Shown: positions 18,521 through 28,611 of the stretch, one piece after another | Position numbering within the stretch: the stretch's first letter is position 1 | Layout of the letters: each line of letters opens with the position of its first letter | From: Breoghania sp. | GTDB lineage: Bacteria > Pseudomonadota > Alphaproteobacteria > Rhizobiales > Stappiaceae | Direction of reading: 5' to 3' | Assembly: GCF_030066895.1 (NCBI RefSeq) | Contig: NZ_JASJAV010000015.1 | Location: 56,969 to 120,968, forward strand | DNA length: 64,000 nucleotides | Notes under the pieces: model-generated | Databases searched by the model: none | Seen by the model: only the letters and a program-made list of their open reading frames with translations | Told to the model about the DNA's origin: nothing | Program-made: the position numbers and the translations under genes

Positions 18521-20372
18521 ATGACCGCTCGACGCACCCAACGCAGAAAGACCGTCTTCGTTGTCCTCGCCGGACTGGCGCTGCTCGCCGCCGCGCTCAG
18601 CCTGCGTTTTGCCAACCCGCCCTTTGTGGCGGCCGTGCGCGAACTCACTTTCGACTACTACCAGCGCATCTGGCCGCGCCCCTATGAGCCACAGCAGGTC
18701 TGCATCGTCGATATCGATGACGCCTCGCTGCGTGCCTTCGGCCAATGGCCATGGCCGAAGGCACGCGCCTTGCCGCGATGGTGGAGCGGCTCATCGATCT
18801 GGGGGCGGCCTCCGTCGCCTTCGACATAGTCTTTTCCGAGCCCGACCGGACCTCGCCTTCACGCTATGTCGAAACGCTGCAATTCGACGGAACGCCGGAC
18901 GCCGTCCGGATACGGGACCTGCTGGCACGCCTGCCCGATACCGGCGCCCAGTTTGCCAAGGCGCTGAAGGACAAACCCGTCACCCTCGGCTTCGCGGCCC
19001 TTTCCGCCGACAGCGGCCGCATTCCGACGCCCAAGGCAGGCGTTGTCTTCGGCGGCACCGATCCCAAGGAGATCCTGCCCTCCTTCGGCTCCGCGCTCGC
19101 CAGCCTGCCCGAATTGCAGGAAGCGGCGGGCCGGGGCTGGCGGCATTTCGCTGTCGCGCGCCGATACCGGCGGCGTGGTCAGGCGCATCCCGCTTCTTTT
19201 CTCAAGCGGCGACCACCTCTACCCCAACCTGTCGGTCGATGCGCTGCGGCTGGCGCAAGGAGCAATCGGCTTTCTGGTGCGCTCCACCGGCGCAAGCGGC
19301 GAGGCCGATACGGGACGCGCCGCCATCACCGCGTTGCGCGTCGGCGCCTTCTCCATTCCCACCACCGCCAACGGCGAATGTTGCCGCCGCCGTCCTCCCC
19401 TTCAAGCAGGCATCCCTGCTGATCGGCCCGATCACGCCCGCATTGTCCTCCTTTTCGTCTACGGCGCCGCGACCCTGCAGCAATACATCGTCTCCGACCG
19501 CGAAAAGCGGTTCGTGCGCCGCGCCTTTTCGCAATATCTGGCGCCCGAACTGCTCTCCCGACTGGAGGCCCCCGGCCCGACGCCATGCAGCTCGGCGGCA
19601 AAATGCGGCCACTCTCCATCATGTTCATGGACGTGCGCGGCTTCACGCCGATTTCGGAAATGCTGACGCCGGAGGATCTCGTCATTTCCTCAACACGCTG
19701 CTCTCGCCGCTCTCCGACGCCATCCAGAACGAGGCGGGCACGATCGACAAAATATATCGGCGACAGCATCATGGCGTTCTGGAACGCGCCGCTGTAAATG
19801 GACGACCATGCAACCCGTGCCTGCCGGGCCGTCTTGCACATGCGCCAGATGATGGCGGAGTTGAACGCCTGCGACGCCTTCGGCTTCCAGTCCGGGCACA
19901 AGCCGATCCAGCAGGCCCGCATCGGCGTCGGCATCAACACCGGCCTGCGTCGGCAACATGGGCTCCGACCGCCGCTTCAACTATTCGGTGGTGGGCGATG
20001 CGGTGAACGTCGCTGCGCGCATTTAATCGAGCTGCAAGGCGGTCGGCGCCGATCTGCTGATCTCCGCCGACACACCGCCGCCGCCGTCCCCGGCTTTGCG
20101 CTTCTGGAGGCGGGCGAGATCCCGCTCAAGGGCAAGTCCGAACCGGTTCGGCCTCTTTCGCGCTGATGGGAGACGAGAAGCTCACCGCAACGCCGGAATT
20201 CCAGGCCCTGAAGACCCAGCACGACAAGCTCGTCGCCGCCTGGCGGGCAGGCGACAGATGGAACGCCGACATCGCCCTCACCGCCTGGCACCACGCCGCC
20301 CCGGAAAGCCTCGAGGCATTCTACGACGGTTTCGAGGAACGACTGTTGAAGCTGAAGAAATCGGTCGGGTAG
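18521..20372 (+). pseudogene. CHASE2-domain class III adenylate/guanylate cyclase, heavily decayed
   Basis: Parts are clear in three frames: an N-terminal helix (TVFVVLAGLALLAAALSL), CHASE2 sensor (QVCIVDIDDASLRAFGQWPW, LGAASVAFDIVFSEPDRTSP), the pre-catalytic FVRRAFSQYLAPELLSRLEA, and the cyclase core (PLSIMFMDVRGFTPISEML, GDSIMAFWNAPL, FNYSVVGDAVNVAARI). Frameshifts occur near 18760, 19150, 19600, 19690, 19755 and 19945, with TAA stops at 19795-19797 and near 20025. Between IPTTANGE (about 19380) and VLLFVYGAATLQQYI the rest of CHASE2 and most of the three-helix membrane segment are absent, a deletion of roughly 300 bp or more. One of the most damaged genes in the window. Confidence 0.85.
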
Positions 20373-20429
20373 AGGGGGGGCAAAGACGGGCGAAAGCGAC
20401 TCGCTGACAACCGCCCGCTCCCACACTCC

Positions 20430-21389
20430 TTACTGCAACTCCACCGCGATATCCTCAACCCTCGGCGCCTTTTCGATCAGCCCAGCCTTTTCCGTGAACG
20501 CCCCGAAGCCGGCATAGCGGCCAGCATCAAGTGCAGCCGGGCGTTTGGCGAAGCGCGGCAGTGTGTCGAACCAGGAGCGCCGCGTCAGCTCATCATCGAT
20601 ATCGGCGTGGTTCTTGACGAAGAGCTTCAGCCCCTCTTCCGGATGGTTGGTCAGGAACACCGTCGCCGCCTCCACCGCAGCGAGGAAACGCGGCAAGCGC
20701 GGGTCATCGAGCTTGTCCTTGTTGGCGATATAGATCAGCTCGTCATAGGCGGGCACGCCGTGCTCTTCCGGGAAGAACGCGAAGCCGGGCTTTCCTTCCG
20801 CATCCAGTTGGTTCAGCTCAATATTGCGATAAGCACCCACCACCGCATCCACCTGCCCGGAAAGAAGCGCGGGCGTCAGCGCGAAGTTGACGTTGATCAG
20901 ATCCACGTCGTCCTCCGAAAGCCCGACAGTCCCCAGCATGGTCGCCAGGATCGCGTCCTCGAACCCGGAAATGGAGAAGCCAACCTTCTTGCCCTTCAGG
21001 TCCTCAAGCGACTTGATCGGCCCATCCTTCAGCACAATCAACGTGTTGAGCGGCGTGGAGATCAGCGTCCCGATCCGTTTTACCGGCAGCCCCTCCTGCG
21101 CCTGCTCGTAGAGCGTCGGCTGATAGGAGACCGCGATATCGCCCTGACCGGCCGCAACGAGGCGCGGCGGAGCGCTTGGATCGGCGGGCGTCAGCAGATC
21201 CACATCGAGCCCTTCCGCCTTGAAGAACCCCCCTTCCTTGGCCACCACGAGCGGGCCGTGATCGGCGTTCACGTACCAGTCGAGCAGCACCGTCAGCTTG
21301 TCAGCAGCCGAAGCGGATCCTGCGATCAGCCCCGTCGTCATAACGGCCAGCGCCAGCGACACGACCGCCCTACTCATGAATGTCAGCAT
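20430..21389 (-). CDS. thiY: ABC transporter substrate-binding protein, ThiY/NMT1-like
   Basis: A 319-residue periplasmic binding protein: signal peptide to about residue 29 (LIAGSASA), then a NMT1/THI5-like domain opening KLTVLLDWYVNADHGPLVVA, the hallmark of thiamine-precursor (HMP/formylaminopyrimidine) binding proteins. PADPSAPPRLVAAGQGDIAV follows the same family. I used the ATG at 21389 (MLTFMSRAVV). It is 17 bp after the permease gene and shares its upstream TPP riboswitch. The frame is intact. No ATPase gene accompanies it. Confidence 0.75.
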   Translation of the reverse strand: MLTFMSRAVVSLALAVMTTGLIAGSASAADKLTVLLDWYVNADHGPLVVAKEGGFFKAEGLDVDLLTPADPSAPPRLVAAGQGDIAVSYQPTLYEQAQEGLPVKRIGTLISTPLNTLIVLKDGPIKSLEDLKGKKVGFSISGFEDAILATMLGTVGLSEDDVDLINVNFALTPALLSGQVDAVVGAYRNIELNQLDAEGKPGFAFFPEEHGVPAYDELIYIANKDKLDDPRLPRFLAAVEAATVFLTNHPEEGLKLFVKNHADIDDELTRRSWFDTLPRFAKRPAALDAGRYAGFGAFTEKAGLIEKAPRVEDIAVELQ

Positions 21390-21406
21390 GTCTCGATCGC
21401 CCTGTT

Positions 21407-22165
21407 TCAGTCCGTTTCCGATTGCCACGGCGTCATGGCGCGCGTGGTCCTGTCGACGATGGTTCGAAGAAGAAGCGCCATCACCGCGAGCAGCACGAGG
21501 GCGGCGAACACCACATCGGCCTGCGCGCGAGCATTGGCCTGCAGCATGACGAAGCCGAGCCCTTTCGAAGAACCGACCCATTCCCCGACGATCGCCCCGA
21601 TCGGCGCGAAGACGGCCGCAACGCGCAGGCCCGAGCCAAGGGCCGGCAAGGCCGCGGGCACCCGGATCATCATCAGCGTCTGCCACGGCGTCGCGTGCAC
21701 CATATGGGCGTAGTCGAGAAGGTCGGGATGCGTGCGCCGCAGCCCGTCATAAAAGGCCGACGTCACGGGAAAGAAGATGATCAGGCTCGCCATGACGATC
21801 TTGGAGGCAAGCCCGAAGCCGAACCACAGCAACAGAAGCGGCGCGATGGCGAAAACCGGCAGCGCCTGACTGACCACCACCACCGGCAAGAGATAGCGCT
21901 GCGCGATCGGCAGCACCGACAGCATCAGCGCCAGCACCACCCCCGACACCACACCGAAGACAAGCCCCAGCCCCGTCTCGTAGGCCGTGATACCGGCCTG
22001 ATAGAACAGGAAATCAGCCCGCTCGATCAGCACCTGCGCCACGCGCGAGGGCGCCGGCAGCATGTAGGAGGGCAGATCGAACCCGCGCACGGCCGCCTCC
22101 CACGCCGCCAGCAACAAGATGGCGGTCACGCCCCCGCGCACGGTCCGCTGAGACAAGTCCGACAT
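21407..22165 (-). CDS. thiX: ABC transporter permease, ThiX-like
   Basis: A 252-residue inner-membrane permease of the BPD_transp_1 family with about six helices. The cytoplasmic coupling loop with the EAA-type motif is around YDGLRRTHPDLLDYAHMVHA and ALPALGSGLRVAAVFAPIGA. The start at 22165 (MSDLSQRTVRGG) follows AGAGGAG at good spacing; the longer open frame upstream looks non-coding. With ThiY it would import a thiamine pyrimidine precursor. The usual third component, ATPase ThiZ, is not found on either side. Confidence 0.75.
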   Translation of the reverse strand: MSDLSQRTVRGGVTAILLLAAWEAAVRGFDLPSYMLPAPSRVAQVLIERADFLFYQAGITAYETGLGLVFGVVSGVVLALMLSVLPIAQRYLLPVVVVSQALPVFAIAPLLLLWFGFGLASKIVMASLIIFFPVTSAFYDGLRRTHPDLLDYAHMVHATPWQTLMMIRVPAALPALGSGLRVAAVFAPIGAIVGEWVGSSKGLGFVMLQANARAQADVVFAALVLLAVMALLLRTIVDRTTRAMTPWQSETD

Positions 22166-22499
22166 GATTCTCCTCTTGCCGCTCAAACCTTGAGACGGCG
22201 TCTTGCAGCCCAATGGCCGAACCCCACGCGATGGGCCCGCCGATGCGCGCACGCGCACACGGGCCGCCGCACCTGAGGGCAGCCGCGCTAAACCTGAATT
22301 TCTGCTGAAAAGAAAAGCCCCATCGGGGCGAGCCGCCTGAGCAGCCACGCTCGTAACCACACGCGCGCAAGGCACGCAGAGCACCAAAGCCGGCTCGAAT
22401 AGGGGCTACCGCCTTGCGGCGGATCGGATGGTCGAAACATAGGATCTGCCCGTCCTTGACATCAAAGACCATGAAGACCCGGGAAAATAAGGCTCAGGT
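22166..22499 (-). other. Gap between TPP riboswitch and permease, possible gene remnant
   Basis: A minus-strand frame opening MVFDVKDGQILCFDHPIRRK at 22472 starts right after the riboswitch, but it loses any recognisable character within about 35 codons. It could be the remnant of a deleted first gene of the operon. I do not recognise a family. Confidence 0.35.
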
Positions 22500-22575
22500 T
22501 TCCGTCCCTTCGCCGGCATGGCCCGGATCAAGTTCGAAGGGTTCGGCCCCAGTCCCTTGTCGTGAGCGCCTTTGC
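22500..22575 (-). promoter_or_regulatory. TPP riboswitch, degraded
   Basis: On the minus strand the 3' half of the THI-box aptamer is nearly perfect: ACCCTTCGAACTTGATCC followed by GGGCCATGCCGGCGAAGGGA. The consensus CCTGATC has become CTTGATC. The upstream CTGAGA element reads CTGGGG, and the 5' GGGGTGC element is not convincing. The aptamer points at the thiX-thiY genes, which supports their thiamine assignment. Ligand binding may be impaired. Confidence 0.6.
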
Positions 22576-22777
22576 AGCGCACGTCTCGGGATCCGGCCGT
22601 CTCAGTTCGCGTTCGCGAACACCCCTCGGAAGTAACGCCAGTGTGAGACGGATCGCACGCCAATGCAAGACGGCACGATCGCGCGCCAAATGTCGCGGCC
22701 AGGAGATATCGAGAGTAGGAAATCGAGGCGCAAGCAGCCAGGCTGCCTCAGCGGGGTTGCCCGTTTGGTCCCCGGTT

Positions 22778-22857
22778 GTCATCCCCGCGCAGGCGGGGAT
22801 CCAGTAACCACAGGATCGGATTGCTGCGCACGAGCCACTCAGGTCTCTGAGATGACA
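22778..22857. repeat. Intergenic palindromic repeat, family A, partial copy
   Basis: GTCATCCCCGCGCAGGCGGG, CCAGTAACCACAGGATCGG and a terminal GAGATGACAG match copies at 12921 and 27323. The right-hand hairpin present in those copies has been lost, leaving about 80 bp. Confidence 0.8.
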
Positions 22858-22910
22858 GTCGTGCCTGTATCAGGTCACCCGGACACACGCATATCGCCGT
22901 ATCGAAGGCC

Positions 22911-24719
22911 CTACTTCTTCGCCCAGGCGTCCAGTGCGCGCTGCACGACGCGCTCACCGGGAGAACCCTTTTCGAGCGTCAGGATCGCGCGCTTGCCGCT
23001 TTCGTAGAGAATGGGAATATCGATCCAGCCGCAGTCGCGCAGAAGCGTCATGTTGTGCTCACGCTCCGCCTCGATCGAGGACAGCGCCACCCAGAAGAAC
23101 CCGTCCGCGACCCGAACTGATGCGCCGATCAGCGCATCGCCGCGTGCTTCCTCGGTCGTCTTCATGATCAGACCGGGAACCGAGGAGGCTGCCTTTCCGG
23201 AGAAATTGTCCGGCAGATAGAACTTCAGCTCGATCAGGTGGCTCGCAGGCAGCGTGATGTCCTGATTGGGACGGATCGTCAGACCGACAGTGACATCCTG
23301 ACTGGGAATGGTGACCGTCGCCTTGATCACCGTATCCGCGCGGTTGCCCCCGGCAGGCGTTTCCTCCGCCGTCGACCACAGCACGCGGCCCTGTTCCGCA
23401 GATCCGCCGGAGCTGGCATCCGCGCTTTCCTCATAGAGGATGGCGCACTGGGCCACAGGCGTTGCCTGAGACGAGGTATCGGAAGACGGCTGAGCCGGGG
23501 CGACGGCCGGGGCCGGCGTCTCACTCTCCGCCGGCGCATTCGCCGGTTCATCGCCTTGAGATGCCACCGTAACGGCGTCATCCTCGTTCGGCGGCACGAC
23601 GCGCGTCGTCGTCACGGCACGCGTCGTCGTCACGGCACGCGCATCCGGTGCGGCGGGCGATCCGTCGTCGTTGAGAAGGCGCGACGTATCCTTGTCGCTC
23701 TCCGCAGCGGCATTGTCCCCGGCTGCGGGCATGGCACCGTCCGCCACCTGTGGCGTATCCGATCCTTTAAACAACGCCAGAATGTCATCGCTGTGACTGA
23801 AGACCAGCGTCAGCAAACCGACGAAAACGATAACAGCGGCAATAGCGGCCGCGATCACCGGCAAACGCGACGAGCGCAGCCCGCCGCGCCGGTAGGAGGG
23901 CATGCCGGCGGTCGGAGCGGCATCGCCGTCGCGCGTCATCGCGTCGAGATCGGCAATCGCATCGTGCTGATCGATACCGGGAGCGCCATTGCCGCCGGAC
24001 GGTTCCGACGACGTTGACTTGTTCTGAGCACCCTTTTCCGGTTCGGGCACAACCTGGGCATGGGAGACTCTCGTGCCGCCGGGAAGCGGCTCGAAACGCT
24101 TGCGGGGCGCGGGCGCCTCGGCCTGGGCCCCATTGCCATTCCCGTTGCCCTCGAAGATGTCGTCCTCGTCCGACGGAGCAGGCTCGCCCTTCACCGTCTC
24201 CGCAGGCTGAGATGCGCCGTGACGCACGTCTCCGTTGGCCTGAGGAGCCGCGGGCTGAGCGGCATGCTCGGCGACTGGGCGATGCGGCACAGCGGGCGCG
24301 TCCGCCTGTTCATGGCGAACGGGCGGTTCATGACGGGGCGGGGCTCCCGCACTCTCGTGATGACCGGCACCGACCGGCTCGCGAGCCGGTTGATGGGCGG
24401 GCTCGTTCGCGGACGCGGAATGCGGCACCTGAGCCTGCTGGGAATGCGCAGGCTGAGAGTAGGCTGGCTGGGAGGCTGGGCGCGTTGCGGGCCCGAGCCC
24501 CAGCGAGGCGCGCGCCGCATCGGCTTCCACCTTGCGGATCGCCTCTTCCAGACGGAGTTGCTCGGTCGTGATGTCCGAAGGGGCCAGCGGCGGATCATAG
24601 TTCTTGAGCTGATTGACGATCGCCTGTCGCGCGCGTTGATAGACAGCCCGACGCGCTGCTCCCGTACTTCCGGGAAGTGCATCGATAGCCCGCTTCAAGA
24701 CAGCGTGATAGTCCGCCAT
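22911..24719 (-). CDS. Conserved rhizobial membrane protein with a Pro/Ala-rich region
   Basis: A 602-residue protein. Residues 1-75 are helical (GAARRAVYQRARQAIVNQLK, LRLEEAIRKVEADAARASLG). About 80-280 is a low-complexity Pro/Ala/His/Glu-rich stretch. One transmembrane helix lies near residue 295 (LPVIAAAIAAVIVFVGLLTL). The C-terminal 190 residues form a periplasmic domain (TVIKATVTIPSQDVTVGLTI, LIELKFYLPDNFSGKAASSV). I recognise the family only as conserved in Rhizobiales near purA; the function is unknown. The ATG at 24719 is preferred over an upstream TTG. It is intact, unlike many non-essential neighbours. Confidence 0.7.
   Translation of the reverse strand: MADYHAVLKRAIDALPGSTGAARRAVYQRARQAIVNQLKNYDPPLAPSDITTEQLRLEEAIRKVEADAARASLGLGPATRPASQPAYSQPAHSQQAQVPHSASANEPAHQPAREPVGAGHHESAGAPPRHEPPVRHEQADAPAVPHRPVAEHAAQPAAPQANGDVRHGASQPAETVKGEPAPSDEDDIFEGNGNGNGAQAEAPAPRKRFEPLPGGTRVSHAQVVPEPEKGAQNKSTSSEPSGGNGAPGIDQHDAIADLDAMTRDGDAAPTAGMPSYRRGGLRSSRLPVIAAAIAAVIVFVGLLTLVFSHSDDILALFKGSDTPQVADGAMPAAGDNAAAESDKDTSRLLNDDGSPAAPDARAVTTTRAVTTTRVVPPNEDDAVTVASQGDEPANAPAESETPAPAVAPAQPSSDTSSQATPVAQCAILYEESADASSGGSAEQGRVLWSTAEETPAGGNRADTVIKATVTIPSQDVTVGLTIRPNQDITLPASHLIELKFYLPDNFSGKAASSVPGLIMKTTEEARGDALIGASVRVADGFFWVALSSIEAEREHNMTLLRDCGWIDIPILYESGKRAILTLEKGSPGERVVQRALDAWAKK
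23603..23638. repeat. 18-bp in-frame tandem duplication
   Basis: GCGTCGTCGTCACGGCAC is repeated twice in perfect tandem inside the 602-residue membrane protein, giving a doubled AVTTTR unit in the periplasmic linker. The reading frame is kept. Confidence 0.85.
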
Positions 24720-24763
24720 TGGCAACTCTTAATCAGGACAGAACAATTCTGCGAAGTTTAGGG

Positions 24764-26059
24764 TTAATCCTGAAACGGATTCTGAACAAGGATTGTGTCA
24801 TCCCGCTCCGGAGACGTCGACAACAACGCAACCGGCGCTCCGATTAATTCTTCAACATGACGAACATACTTGATCGCCTGGGCCGGAAGATCCGCCCAGC
24901 TACAGGCACTTGCGGTCGTTTCTTCCCAGCCGTCGAGCGTCTCGTAAATCGGCTCAACCCGGGCCTGAGCGCCCTGAGAGGCGGGCAGATAGTCGATCTC
25001 CTTGCCGTCGAGCTTGTAGCCGACGCAGATCTTGACCTCTTTCAGCCCGTCCAGCACGTCGAGCTTGGTCAGCGCGATGCCGTTGATCCCGCAGGTGCGC
25101 ACGATCTGCTTGACCAGCACCGCGTCGAACCAGCCGCAACGCCGCTTGCGGCCCGTCACCACGCCAAATTCCTTGCCCTTCTCGCCGAGGAACTGGCCGA
25201 CCTCGTCGTTCAGCTCCGTCGGGAACGGACCTTCGCCGACGCGCGTCGTGTAGGCCTTGGTGATGCCCAGCACGTAGTCGAGACCGCCCGGCCCGATGCC
25301 CGAGCCGGCCGAAGCCGAACCGGCAACAGTGTTGGAGGAGGTCACGAAAGGATAGGTGCCGTGATCGATGTCCAGCAGCGCGCCCTGCGCGCCCTCGAAC
25401 AGGATGCGCTTGCCTTCCTTGCGCTTCTCGTCCAGCAGCCGCCAGACGATATCCATGAAGGGAAGCACCTTGTCGGCAACGCTGATCAGTTCCTCGTAGA
25501 TCGTCTCCGGCTTGATCTCGTCCTTGCCGAAGCCGCGCAGCAGCGCATTGTGATGGACCAGCAGGCGGTCGATCTCGTCGCGCAGCGCTTCCTCGGTATT
25601 GGCCAGATCCATCAGCCGGATGGCGCGCCGTCCCACCTTGTCTTCATAGGCAGGACCGATGCCGCGCTTGGTGGTGCCGATGCGGGTTCCGACATTCGAT
25701 GATTCGCGCAGGGCGTCGAGTTCGCGATGCAGCGACAGAATAAGCGGCACGTTTTCCGCGATGCGAAGATTGTCCGGCGTGATGGTCACGCCCTGTGCTT
25801 CCAGACGTCCGATCTCGGCCACCAGCGCATGCGGATCCAACACCACGCCGTTGCCGATGACACCGAGTTTGCCCTCGCGCACACAGCCCGATGGCAGCAG
25901 CGACAGCTTGTAGCTCACCCCGTCGATAACCAGCGTATGTCCCGCATTGTGCCCGCCCTGAAAGCGGACGACCACGTCCGCTTGCTCGGACAACCAGTCC
26001 ACGATCTTGCCTTTGCCTTCGTCTCCCCACTGCGATCCGACAACAACGACATTGGCCAT
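24764..26059 (-). CDS. purA: Adenylosuccinate synthetase
   Basis: A 431-residue enzyme of AMP synthesis that joins IMP and aspartate using GTP. The P-loop [20 protein letters not shown], the catalytic His in [64 protein letters not shown] and the base-binding TKLDVLDGL are all present. The ATG at 26059 ([12 protein letters not shown]) is the family start. No lesion in 1.3 kb. It is separated by 44 bp from the downstream membrane protein gene and may be cotranscribed with it. Confidence 0.97.
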   Translation of the reverse strand: MANVVVVGSQWGDEGKGKIVDWLSEQADVVVRFQGGHNAGHTLVIDGVSYKLSLLPSGCVREGKLGVIGNGVVLDPHALVAEIGRLEAQGVTITPDNLRIAENVPLILSLHRELDALRESSNVGTRIGTTKRGIGPAYEDKVGRRAIRLMDLANTEEALRDEIDRLLVHHNALLRGFGKDEIKPETIYEELISVADKVLPFMDIVWRLLDEKRKEGKRILFEGAQGALLDIDHGTYPFVTSSNTVAGSASAGSGIGPGGLDYVLGITKAYTTRVGEGPFPTELNDEVGQFLGEKGKEFGVVTGRKRRCGWFDAVLVKQIVRTCGINGIALTKLDVLDGLKEVKICVGYKLDGKEIDYLPASQGAQARVEPIYETLDGWEETTASACSWADLPAQAIKYVRHVEELIGAPVALLSTSPERDDTILVQNPFQD

Positions 26060-26369
26060 TAGATTATTTTTCCTTGAGACTTCGGCGCCCGGCACCGCCT
26101 GCTGTTCTTACGGCGGTCGGCGGCCAGAAAATTCGTGGACATGGCGACCTCGATTACACGGGCTCAACCGGAATCGGCGCGCCGTCCCCGGCACGCACGA
26201 AGCGGCCGGACTATAGACATATCGACCAGCCGTGACGAGTCCCCGAAAGGATGCGTCTTCGTCTTTACACATACGGCCGGACACAATAATCGGCAATCAA
26301 GTGCCGGTTTGAGCGAGGGGGACCCTCAGTGCTGCCGCGAAACGGCGCGTGAGGGAGGATTTCGAAAAG
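26060..26369. other. Divergent intergenic region purA / EamA gene
   Basis: A 310-bp region that must hold the promoters of purA (minus) and the first EamA gene (plus). No hairpin, riboswitch or gene was recognised. Confidence 0.5.
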
Positions 26370-27290
26370 ATGACGACGCCCGCGGCACGTTTCGGCGCCT
26401 GGTTCTATTCCCAACCCTACATCCTGCTGTCGACCACCGCGACGGCGTGGGGAGGCAACATCGTGATCGGCCACGTCGCCGCCGGTCACATTCCACCATT
26501 GGCGCTCGCCCAGGCGCGCTGGACGCGCTGGATCAGCGCCTTCGTGATTCTGACGCTCATCTTCTGGCCGAAGGTGAGGCAGGATTTCCCGGTTATCCGA
26601 CGGTCTTTCCCCATCCTGCTGCTGCTCTCCTTCGTCGGCATCACGCTTTACAATTCGCTGGCCTATGTGGGCCTGCAATATATGCAGGCCGTCAACGGCG
26701 CGCTGATGCAGTCGACCGCGCCGTTCTCGATCGCGCTGTGGTCGCTGCTTCTCTTCCGCGACCGCCTGACCCGCGGCCAGATCGGCGGCATCCTCCTGTC
26801 CTCGCTCGGCGTTCTGGCAATCATCACCGACGGCGATCCCGCGCGCTTGAGCGAATTGTCGGTCAATCCAGGCGATCTGTTCCTCATCGCCGCCATGGCG
26901 TCCTACGCGCTATACGCTTCGCTGTTGCGCAAACGCCCGCCGATCCACCCCATGTCCTTCCTGGTGCTGACCATCGGCCTCGGCGGCCTGATCCTGATGC
27001 CCGCCACCGCAATGGAAATGGCCTCCGGCTTCACCATGAAGGTCGACACGCAGATGATCCTGTCGCTCACCTACGTGATCCTGATCGCCACCATCGTCGC
27101 CTATATCTGCTTCAACCGCGGGGTCGAGCTGATCGACCCGAACCGGGCGGGGCCCTTCTTCCACCTGATCCCGGTGGTCGCCTCGCTGCTGGCGATCGTC
27201 TTTCTGGGCGAAACCTTCCAGCTCTACCACGCCGTCTGCTACGCGCTGATTCTCTCAGGGATCTTTCTGGCGCAGAGGCTTAGCCGGTAG
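26370..27290 (+). CDS. EamA/DMT-family transporter
   Basis: A 306-residue inner-membrane protein with ten predicted helices arranged as two EamA repeats. Typical segments are ATAWGGNIVIGHVAAGHIPP, LYNSLAYVGLQYMQAVNGAL and the C-terminal FHLIPVVASLLAIVFLGETF. Members export or import small metabolites; the substrate here cannot be told. I prefer the ATG at 26370 (MTTPAARFG), with GGAGGA 11 bases upstream; an in-frame GTG at 26349 is the alternative. Intact. Confidence 0.85.
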   Translation: MTTPAARFGAWFYSQPYILLSTTATAWGGNIVIGHVAAGHIPPLALAQARWTRWISAFVILTLIFWPKVRQDFPVIRRSFPILLLLSFVGITLYNSLAYVGLQYMQAVNGALMQSTAPFSIALWSLLLFRDRLTRGQIGGILLSSLGVLAIITDGDPARLSELSVNPGDLFLIAAMASYALYASLLRKRPPIHPMSFLVLTIGLGGLILMPATAMEMASGFTMKVDTQMILSLTYVILIATIVAYICFNRGVELIDPNRAGPFFHLIPVVASLLAIVFLGETFQLYHAVCYALILSGIFLAQRLSR

Positions 27291-27322
27291 AGCGCGGACG
27301 AACGCGCTTCCTCCGCACGATT

Positions 27323-27428
27323 GTCATCCCCGCGCAGGCGGGGACCCAGTAACCACAGGATCGGGTTGCCGCGCACGAACCGCGTACGTCTCTGGAATGC
27401 TGGATCCCCGCCTGCGCGGGGATGACAG
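27323..27428. repeat. Intergenic palindromic repeat, family A, best-preserved copy
   Basis: Near-perfect inverted ends: GTCATCCCCGCGCAGGCGGG on the left and CCCGCCTGCGCGGGGATGAC on the right, enclosing CCAGTAACCACAGGATCGGG and CTCTGGAATGCTGGATCC. It lies between the two EamA genes, 32 bp after the first. Each end is itself a hairpin and the whole can fold into one long stem. Confidence 0.9.
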
Positions 27429-27531
27429 TCACGGGCAAAACGCCCCCCCCCTCTCCCCCCGCAAGAAACGGGTGTCCCGGCCCCCCGGAAACCGTTAGAT
27501 TTGGCCCCTCGCACCATGCCGGATCCCGACG

Positions 27532-28485
27532 ATGACCATGCAACCCGACGTCCCCTCCTCTTCGCAGATGTCGCCCGCCACCTGGGCGATGCTGATCTTT
27601 CTGTCGATCCTGTGGGGCGGCTCGTTCTTTTTCACCAAGGTCGCGGTGGCAGAAATCGCGCCGATGGAAATCGTCCTGTTACGGGTCCTGATCGCGGCCA
27701 TCGTCCTTCACGCGGTGCTGCGGCTGAAGGGGCCCGCCTTCCCCACCACGCTTTCCACTTTCACGCCGTTTCTTATCATGGGGCTCCTCAACAATGCGGT
27801 GCCCTTCGGGTTGCTGACCTGGGGCCAGACGGAACTCGCCTCCGGGCTGGCCGCGATCCTGAACGCCTTCACGCCAATCTCCACCGTCATCATCCTGCAC
27901 CTCTTTACACAGACCGACCGGGCCACACCGCTGAAGGTGGCGGGTGTCATCCTCGGTTTTTGCGGCGTGGCGGTGATGATCGGAGCGGAGGCGATCGCAG
28001 GCGTCGGCGATCACGTGGTGGCGGAACTGGCCTGTCTCGGCGCCACCGTCTCCTACGGCTTCTCCGCCCTCTACGGTCGCCGCTTCCGCAATACGCCCGC
28101 ACTGGTGACGGCAACCGGCCAGCTCACCGGTTCAAGCCTCATCCTGCTCGTCATGGTGCTCGTCACCGGCGGTGCGGGTTTCGTGGATAACTGGCCCTCA
28201 ACCCCGGTGATAGCCTCGATGCTGGGTCTCGCGCTCCTGTCCACCGCACTCGCCTACATCCTGTTCTTCCGCATCCTGTCGCAAGCCGGTCCGGCCAATG
28301 TCATGCTCGTCACCTTCCTGGTGCCGGTCAGCGCCATTCTTGCCGGTGCGCTGGTGTTGGGTGAGGTGCTGGAGCCGCGACACTGGGCAGGCATGGCACT
28401 GATTGCCGCCGCTCTCGTCACCATCGACGGGCGGATTCCGAGGCTGCTGTTGCGGAGGAGCCGCCCCGGTCGCGAGCGGATTTGA
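27532..28485 (+). CDS. EamA/DMT-family transporter
   Basis: A 317-residue ten-helix transporter of the same superfamily as the gene before the repeat but only distantly similar. Landmarks are SILWGGSFFFTKVAVAEIAP, GLLNNAVPFGLLTWGQTELA and STALAYILFFRILSQAGPAN. It ends in a basic tail (LLLRRSRPGRERI). Substrate unknown. It stands alone between a repeat and the 3' end of serA. Intact. Confidence 0.87.
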   Translation: MTMQPDVPSSSQMSPATWAMLIFLSILWGGSFFFTKVAVAEIAPMEIVLLRVLIAAIVLHAVLRLKGPAFPTTLSTFTPFLIMGLLNNAVPFGLLTWGQTELASGLAAILNAFTPISTVIILHLFTQTDRATPLKVAGVILGFCGVAVMIGAEAIAGVGDHVVAELACLGATVSYGFSALYGRRFRNTPALVTATGQLTGSSLILLVMVLVTGGAGFVDNWPSTPVIASMLGLALLSTALAYILFFRILSQAGPANVMLVTFLVPVSAILAGALVLGEVLEPRHWAGMALIAAALVTIDGRIPRLLLRRSRPGRERI

Positions 28486-28611
28486 ACGTTCGAGAAATGC
28501 GATACGGATTCGAAAGAATTCGATGAAATTAGAATGACCTGACAAAAACACTTTCAAAAACCCGAGTGGCGGCCGGTTTATCCCCGTCGCCGCCCGGCTT
28601 GATTTCGGCCT

